Positions 7,443 to 11,231 of a stretch of 11,231 bases of DNA are shown here, piece by piece. Positions within the stretch are counted from its first letter, which is position 1. Every line of letters begins with the position of its first letter. Below the pieces are notes generated by a model. The model saw only the letters and a list, made by a program, of their open reading frames with translations. It had not been told where the DNA came from and did not search any database. A program made the position numbers and the translations under genes. The stretch comes from Afipia sp. (GTDB taxonomy: Bacteria; Pseudomonadota; Alphaproteobacteria; Rhizobiales; Xanthobacteraceae), in the NCBI GenBank assembly GCA_020056155.1, contig JAGVII010000603.1:1-11231 (forward strand), written 5' to 3'.

Positions 7443-7907
7443 GTGGGCGCTGCGATGAATCTGGACGACTACCTGAAACTCGTGGGCACAGAGCTTGGTG
7501 TTTCGGAGTGGCATACGATCGATCAGAAACAGATCGATGCGTTCGCCGATGCCACCGAGGATTTTCAGTTCATTCATATCGATCCTGAGCGCGCAAAGCG
7601 CGAAACGCCATTTGGCGGCACTATCGCGCACGGTTTCCTGTCGCTGTCGGTGTTGCCAAAGCTCGCCTACGCCACCATGCCGACGCTGAATGGCGCGGCG
7701 ATGTCGATCAACTATGGCTTCGACAAGATCAGGTTTCTCACGCCCGTGCGGGCCGGCAAGCGCGTGCGTGCGCGCTTCGTGCTGTCGGAAGCGACCATGA
7801 AGTCGCCGAAGGAGCTCCTGGCGCGCACCAACACGACGCTGGAAATCGAAGATGAGCCAAAGCCTGCGCTGGTCGCGGACTGGCTCGGAATGCACTTCTT
7901 CGCATAG
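7443..7907 (+). CDS. MaoC family dehydratase (R-specific enoyl-CoA hydratase-like, NodN type)
   Basis: This 154-residue single hot-dog-fold protein probably adds water to a trans-2-enoyl-CoA to give an (R)-3-hydroxyacyl-CoA. The hydratase-2 region reads FADATEDFQFIHIDPERA at about 34-51. It keeps the catalytic Asp40 and His45, while the common Asn-Pro pair between them is replaced by Gln-Phe, as in NodN-like members. AHGFLSLSVLPKL (62-74) follows, the usual segment after the active site. Start choice is uncertain. GTG 7443 has GGAG at 7432-7435 at ideal spacing, whereas the conserved family sequence begins at ATG 7455, which has a poor ribosome-binding signal. An upstream GTG at 7398 is unlikely. 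The SDR gene follows after 14 bases, so the pair is probably co-transcribed and may act in sequence. It may not act on the valine intermediate, because the crotonase-type enzyme normally does that step. Confidence 0.88.
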   Translation: MGAAMNLDDYLKLVGTELGVSEWHTIDQKQIDAFADATEDFQFIHIDPERAKRETPFGGTIAHGFLSLSVLPKLAYATMPTLNGAAMSINYGFDKIRFLTPVRAGKRVRARFVLSEATMKSPKELLARTNTTLEIEDEPKPALVADWLGMHFFA

Positions 7908-7921
7908 ATTAAGGGACGATC

Positions 7922-8854
7922 ATGGCAATCAGATTCGATGGACGCGTTGCGGTTGTGACCGGCGCTGGAGCGGGACTCGGTCGCGCGCATGCACTGGGAC
8001 TGGCGAAGCTTGGGGCGCGGGTTGTGGTCAACGACATGGGCGCGGCGCGCGACGGCAGTGGCGGCTCGGTCAGCCCGGCCGAAGCGGTCGTGGAAGAGAT
8101 CCGCAAGGCGGGCGGCGAGGCAATGGCCGATGGCGCGGACGTCTCGAATTTCGAGCAGGTCAAGGAGATGGTCGCCCGTGCGTCGATGAAATGGGGCAGC
8201 GTCGATCTGATGGTCGCCAACGCCGGCATTCTGCGCGACAAGTCGTTCGGCAAGATGGAGCCGGATGATTTTGCGAAGGTCATCGCGGTGCACCTGACTG
8301 GCACGTTCAACTGCTGCCGCGCGGTGTGGGACGGCATGCGCGAGCGCAGCTATGGCCGCATCGTCGTCACCACCTCGTCGTCGGGCCTGTTTGGCAACTT
8401 CGGACAGGCGAACTATGCCGCCGCGAAGGCCGGCATGGTCGGCCTGATGAATGTGCTCGCCGAGGAAGGGCGCAAGACCAACATCAAGGTCAACACCATA
8501 TCTCCAACAGCCGCGACCCGCATGACCGAGGGTCTGATCGGGCCGGAGATCCTCGCGCTGATGAAGCCGGAAGCGATCACGCCCGCTGTGCTTTATCTGC
8601 TGAGCGAAGATGCGCCGACTCGCACCATCATGGGCGCGGGTGCCGGTTCGTTCGCAGTGATCAAGGTGGTCGAGACCGAAGGCCTCAACCTGCCGCAGGA
8701 TCAGTGGACGCCGGATGCCATCGCGGCGAACTTTGCGAAGATCGGCGATATGTCGACCGCGCGTGATCTCGGCGGCGCATTCTTCCAGACGTTCAAGTAC
8801 GTCGAACAGGCCGCCAAGGCCGCGGGCATCAAGCTGCCGCCGATGGGCGGTTAA
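7922..8854 (+). CDS. Short-chain dehydrogenase, MFE-2-like (R)-3-hydroxyacyl-CoA dehydrogenase
   Basis: The protein is a classical short-chain dehydrogenase/reductase of 310 residues, longer than the usual 250 because of a C-terminal extension. The cofactor loop TGAGAGLGRA lies at 13-22, and VVVNDMG (34-40) places Asp38 at the end of the second strand, favouring NAD+. NAG is at 100-102. The catalytic set is Ser152-154, Tyr165 and Lys169 in NYAAAK. The ND at 37-38, the DGSGGS insert (44-49) and the C-terminal region through about residue 300 resemble the dehydrogenase unit of peroxisomal multifunctional enzyme type 2. AGGG at 7912-7915 precedes ATG 7922 by six bases. With the MaoC gene directly upstream, the pair could perform hydration and then oxidation of the (R)-3-hydroxyacyl-CoA. 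The chain length or kind of acyl group is not shown by the sequence. Confidence 0.9.
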   Translation: MAIRFDGRVAVVTGAGAGLGRAHALGLAKLGARVVVNDMGAARDGSGGSVSPAEAVVEEIRKAGGEAMADGADVSNFEQVKEMVARASMKWGSVDLMVANAGILRDKSFGKMEPDDFAKVIAVHLTGTFNCCRAVWDGMRERSYGRIVVTTSSSGLFGNFGQANYAAAKAGMVGLMNVLAEEGRKTNIKVNTISPTAATRMTEGLIGPEILALMKPEAITPAVLYLLSEDAPTRTIMGAGAGSFAVIKVVETEGLNLPQDQWTPDAIAANFAKIGDMSTARDLGGAFFQTFKYVEQAAKAAGIKLPPMGG

Positions 8855-8859
8855 GCAAC

Positions 8860-10089
8860 TTGGATGTCGCCGTCATCGGTGCCGGTCCCGCGGGGCTGAT
8901 GACGGCTGAAGTTTTGGCGGCGGGCGGTGCGCGCGTCACCGTCTATGAGCGCATGCCGTCGGTGGGGCGCAAGTTTCTGCTCGCCGGACGCGGCGGCCTC
9001 AATCTCACCCATAGCGAGCCGCTGGACCAGTTTCTCCGGCGTTATCGCGAGGCGATGCCCCGTCTGCGATCTGCCATCGAAGCGTTTCCACCCGATGCCC
9101 TGCGCGCATGGAGCGAAGGTCTCGGACAATCTACGTTCGTGGGTTCAAGCGGACGGGTATTTCCGCAAGCCATGAAAGCATCCCCGTTGTTGCGCGCATG
9201 GCTGCGGCGGCTCGATCAGTCCGGAGTTCGCCTGGCGTTGCGTCATCGCTGGATGGGGTGGAGTACGACGGGCGAATTGCAATTCGAAACGCCCGAAGGC
9301 CTGAAGACGTTCAAACCAGACGCCACGGTCATCGCGCTTGGCGGCGCAAGCTGGCCCAGGTTAGGCGCAGATGGTGGCTGGACCGTTTCGTTCAAGGCGA
9401 GGGACATCGAGATTGCGCCATTACGGCCCGCCAATTCCGGCTTCGATGTCAGATGGTCGGATCTGTTCCGCAATCGCTTTGAAGGGCAGCCACTGAAAGG
9501 TGTTGCCTTGTCGTTCGGCGGAGAGACAGTGCGCGGCGAGGCGACGATCACGCGCGAGGGCATCGAAGGTGGCGCGATCTATGCGCTGTCGGCTCCGATC
9601 CGCGATGCGTTGCTGGCACTTGGCGAGGCTGTTCTCCACATTGCACTGCGGCCCGATCTCACAGCATCCGATCTGACGGCGCGTGTCGGCAAGCCGCGGC
9701 AGAAACAGTCGATGTCGACTTATCTGAGAAAGGCCGCGAGCCTTTCGCCGGTCGCCATCGGGCTGCTGCAGGAAGCCGCGATTGTTGCGGGGCTGAACCT
9801 GCCCGCGATGTCTCCCGAAGCGCTTGCTGCATTCATCAACGCCGTTCCCGTTCCGCTCACAGGTATCGCGCCGATCGAGCGCGCAATTTCGACAGCGGGC
9901 GGAATTTCGTTCGGCGAAATCGATCCACACTATATGCTGCGAAAGCTGCCCGGTGTGTTTGTCGCCGGTGAAATGCTGGATTGGGAAGCGCCGACCGGCG
10001 GCTATCTGTTGCAGGCCTGTTTCGCGACAGGCGCAGCGGCCGGGCGAGGCGTTCTGGATTATCTAACAGCCCGTCATGGCCGGGCTTGA
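8860..10089 (+). CDS. NAD(P)/FAD-dependent oxidoreductase, HI0933/YhiN-like flavoprotein
   Basis: This 409-residue flavoprotein has an N-terminal FAD-binding Rossmann motif, VIGAGPAGLMTAE (GxGxxG at 7-12), with Glu30 ending the second strand. The family signature GRKFLLAGRGGLNLTH is at 36-51, matching the Gly-Lys-Lys...Ser-Gly...Cys-Asn pattern of HI0933/YhiN proteins in altered form. A second FAD segment, FVAGEMLDWEAPTGGY, is at about 367-382. It resembles the group labelled TIGR03862. The physiological reaction is unknown to me. The start is a TTG five bases after the SDR stop. No ATG occurs in frame before residue 14, which would remove the FAD motif, so TTG is the only sensible start. Its ribosome binding site is weak, which suggests translational coupling to the SDR gene. 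The last codons and the stop lie inside the repeat at 10072-10103. Confidence 0.9.
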   Translation: MDVAVIGAGPAGLMTAEVLAAGGARVTVYERMPSVGRKFLLAGRGGLNLTHSEPLDQFLRRYREAMPRLRSAIEAFPPDALRAWSEGLGQSTFVGSSGRVFPQAMKASPLLRAWLRRLDQSGVRLALRHRWMGWSTTGELQFETPEGLKTFKPDATVIALGGASWPRLGADGGWTVSFKARDIEIAPLRPANSGFDVRWSDLFRNRFEGQPLKGVALSFGGETVRGEATITREGIEGGAIYALSAPIRDALLALGEAVLHIALRPDLTASDLTARVGKPRQKQSMSTYLRKAASLSPVAIGLLQEAAIVAGLNLPAMSPEALAAFINAVPVPLTGIAPIERAISTAGGISFGEIDPHYMLRKLPGVFVAGEMLDWEAPTGGYLLQACFATGAAAGRGVLDYLTARHGRA

Positions 10090-10161
10090 CCCGGCCATCC
10101 ACGCCTTCTCTTCCATACTATAAGTAAGACGTGGATCACCGGGTCAAGCCCGGTGATGACG
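10072..10161. repeat. Pair of inverted palindromic units between convergent genes
   Basis: Two 32-base units lie in opposite orientation at 10072-10103 and 10130-10161, with a 26-base AT-richer spacer. Unit 1 folds through ATGGCCGGG (10076-10084) and CCCGGCCAT (10090-10098) around loop CTTGA. Unit 2 folds through ATCACCGGG (10135-10143) and CCCGGTGAT (10149-10157) around TCAAG. Unit 2 reverse-complemented equals unit 1 at 28 of 32 positions, and the four differences form two stem pairs that change together, so both hairpins stay perfect. Three-base outer pairs (CGT/ACG) extend each stem. From memory this is a common interspersed element of Bradyrhizobium-like genomes. It may help end transcription from both sides, although no T-run follows. 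Confidence 0.88.
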
Positions 10162-10211
10162 ATCTGTTGTGCAGAGCCGATCGTGCCCTTCTGAAAGAAG
10201 CGAGGATACAA

Positions 10212-11231
10212 TCAAACCCCGCTCTCGATTTCCTCGCGCAGCATTTCCAGTTCCAGCCACTTTTCCTCGGCGGCATCCAGTTCGGTGTGCGCCCTGGCAA
10301 TCGCAGCCGAAGCGGCGTCGAATTTCTTGCGGTCTTTCGCGTAGAGTTCCGGATCATCCAGCAGCCTCTGTTGCTTGGCGATCTCCGCCTGAAGCTTCGC
10401 CATGGTCTTCGGCAGTGTTTCCAGCGCGTGCTTGTCATTGAAACTGAGGCGGCGCTTCGTCGATGACGGGGAGGACGCCGTTTTCGTGGCCTTCGTTTCG
10501 GTCGCGTCGGGCGATTTGGCGGCGCGTTGCTGAAGGTCCGCGCCGCGCTGCGCCAGCATGTCGGTATAGCCGCCGGCATATTCGGTCCACTTGCCGTTGC
10601 CTTCCGGTGCAATGACCGATGTCACGACGCGGTCGAGGAAATCCCGGTCGTGGCTGACGAGAATGACGGTGCCGTCATAATCGCCGAGCATTTCTTCCAG
10701 AACGTCAAGGGTTTCGAGATCGAGGTCGTTGGTCGGCTCGTCCAGCACCAGCACGTTGGATGGCTTGGCCAGCGCACGCGCCAGCATCAATCGTCCGCGC
10801 TCTCCACCGGAGAGGACTTCGAGCGGTGTGCGGGCCTGTTCACTGGTAAAAAGGAAGTCTTTCATATAACCGATGACGTGCTTTGGCGTGCCGTTGACCA
10901 TGATGCTGTCGCCGCGTCCGCCGGTCAGCGCATCGGCCAGCGTCGTTTTCGGATCGAGGCTTTCGCGGTGCTGGTCCAGCGTCGCCATTTCAATATTGGC
11001 GCCGAGGCGGATCGTGCCGGTGTCCGGTAAATCGGCCCCGGTCAGCATGCTGATGAGCGTGGTCTTGCCCGCGCCGTTGGGGCCGATGATGCCGATGCGG
11101 TCGCCGCGCGTGACGCGAATGGAGAAGTCATCGACGATCGGCCGGTCGCCGTATGATTTGCTGATGTGCCTGGCCTCGATCACCAGCTTGCCGGACGCCT
11201 CGGCTTCCGCGGCGGCGAGGTTCGCCTTGCC
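10212..11231 (-). CDS. uup: ABC-F family ATPase, Uup type (3' part; 5' end beyond the window)
   Basis: The visible 339 codons are the second half of a duplicated-ATPase ABC-F protein, a cytoplasmic class without membrane segments that acts on ribosomes or DNA intermediates. The frame stays open to the right edge, so the first ATPase domain lies outside; a GTG at 11183 is internal, not a start. The second ATPase domain has Walker A GIIGPNGAGKTT (about 11060-11095), signature LSGGERGR, Walker B with NVLVLDEPTNDLD and the switch His in VSHDRDFLD. A charged linker rich in Lys, Thr and Ser follows, then a C-terminal coiled coil of about 80 residues with many Glu, Lys and Leu. That tail, along with VIGYMKDFLF before the signature, points to Uup rather than EttA. 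The gene converges on the flavoprotein gene, with the hairpin pair between them. In Escherichia coli Uup affects transposon excision; the role here is inferred only by family. Confidence 0.93.
   Translation of the reverse strand, partial: GKANLAAAEAEASGKLVIEARHISKSYGDRPIVDDFSIRVTRGDRIGIIGPNGAGKTTLISMLTGADLPDTGTIRLGANIEMATLDQHRESLDPKTTLADALTGGRGDSIMVNGTPKHVIGYMKDFLFTSEQARTPLEVLSGGERGRLMLARALAKPSNVLVLDEPTNDLDLETLDVLEEMLGDYDGTVILVSHDRDFLDRVVTSVIAPEGNGKWTEYAGGYTDMLAQRGADLQQRAAKSPDATETKATKTASSPSSTKRRLSFNDKHALETLPKTMAKLQAEIAKQQRLLDDPELYAKDRKKFDAASAAIARAHTELDAAEEKWLELEMLREEIESGV

Noticed and set aside
9857..10102. A - strand open frame of 81 codons beginning in the first palindromic unit
   Set aside because: It begins with translated repeat sequence (MDGRVKPGHDG) and runs antisense to the flavoprotein gene.
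10072..10161. Intrinsic terminator or CRISPR-like repeats
   Set aside because: There is no T-run after either hairpin, and only two units in opposite orientation with one spacer, which does not fit a CRISPR array.
10131..10466. A + strand open frame of 111 codons beginning inside the second palindromic unit
   Set aside because: Its first residues (MDHRVKPGDDD) are just the translated repeat, and the rest is antisense to uup.
11181..11183. GTG at 11183 as the start of a complete 323-residue ABC protein
   Set aside because: The frame continues open to the window edge with plausible Uup inter-domain sequence, and ABC-F proteins have a first ATPase domain upstream.

Overview
The window is GC-rich, densely coding and almost entirely + strand. 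It looks like an alphaproteobacterium of the Bradyrhizobium/Rhodopseudomonas/Afipia group (Nitrobacteraceae). The basis is protein style plus two kinds of intergenic palindrome that I recall as abundant in that group (bases 2301-2349 and 10072-10161). This placement is from memory, not from a search.

Layout. A TetR/AcrR-type regulator (63-686) is followed by a five-gene + strand cluster (802-7260). The cluster encodes CoA-acylating methylmalonate-semialdehyde dehydrogenase (mmsA), an isobutyryl-CoA-dehydrogenase-like acyl-CoA dehydrogenase, 3-hydroxyisobutyryl-CoA hydrolase, 3-hydroxyisobutyrate dehydrogenase (mmsB) and an acyl-CoA synthetase. After a 182-base gap comes a second + strand run (7443-10089): a MaoC-type hydratase, a short-chain dehydrogenase like the dehydrogenase part of the multifunctional beta-oxidation enzyme MFE-2, and an HI0933/YhiN-like flavoprotein of unknown function. 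The right end holds the 3' part of a convergent ABC-F ATPase gene of the Uup type on the - strand.

How the genes work together. The first cluster is the distal valine pathway: isobutyryl-CoA to methacrylyl-CoA (dehydrogenase), 3-hydroxyisobutyryl-CoA to 3-hydroxyisobutyrate (hydrolase), then methylmalonate semialdehyde (MmsB), then propionyl-CoA (MmsA). The hydration of methacrylyl-CoA has no obvious dedicated crotonase here. The acyl-CoA synthetase may feed free short or branched acids into the route. The MaoC and SDR genes together resemble a split MFE-2, an (R)-specific hydratase plus (R)-3-hydroxyacyl-CoA dehydrogenase, and so probably serve another acyl-CoA oxidation route.

The genes themselves are ordinary catabolic and housekeeping types, and I see no convincing new multi-gene system. 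The most interesting signals are non-coding. One is a 49-base two-stage palindrome between mmsA and the acyl-CoA dehydrogenase gene. The other is a pair of inverted 32-base hairpin units between the convergent flavoprotein and uup genes. Those two units differ only by compensatory changes in their stems, and the first supplies the last codons and the stop codon of the flavoprotein gene.
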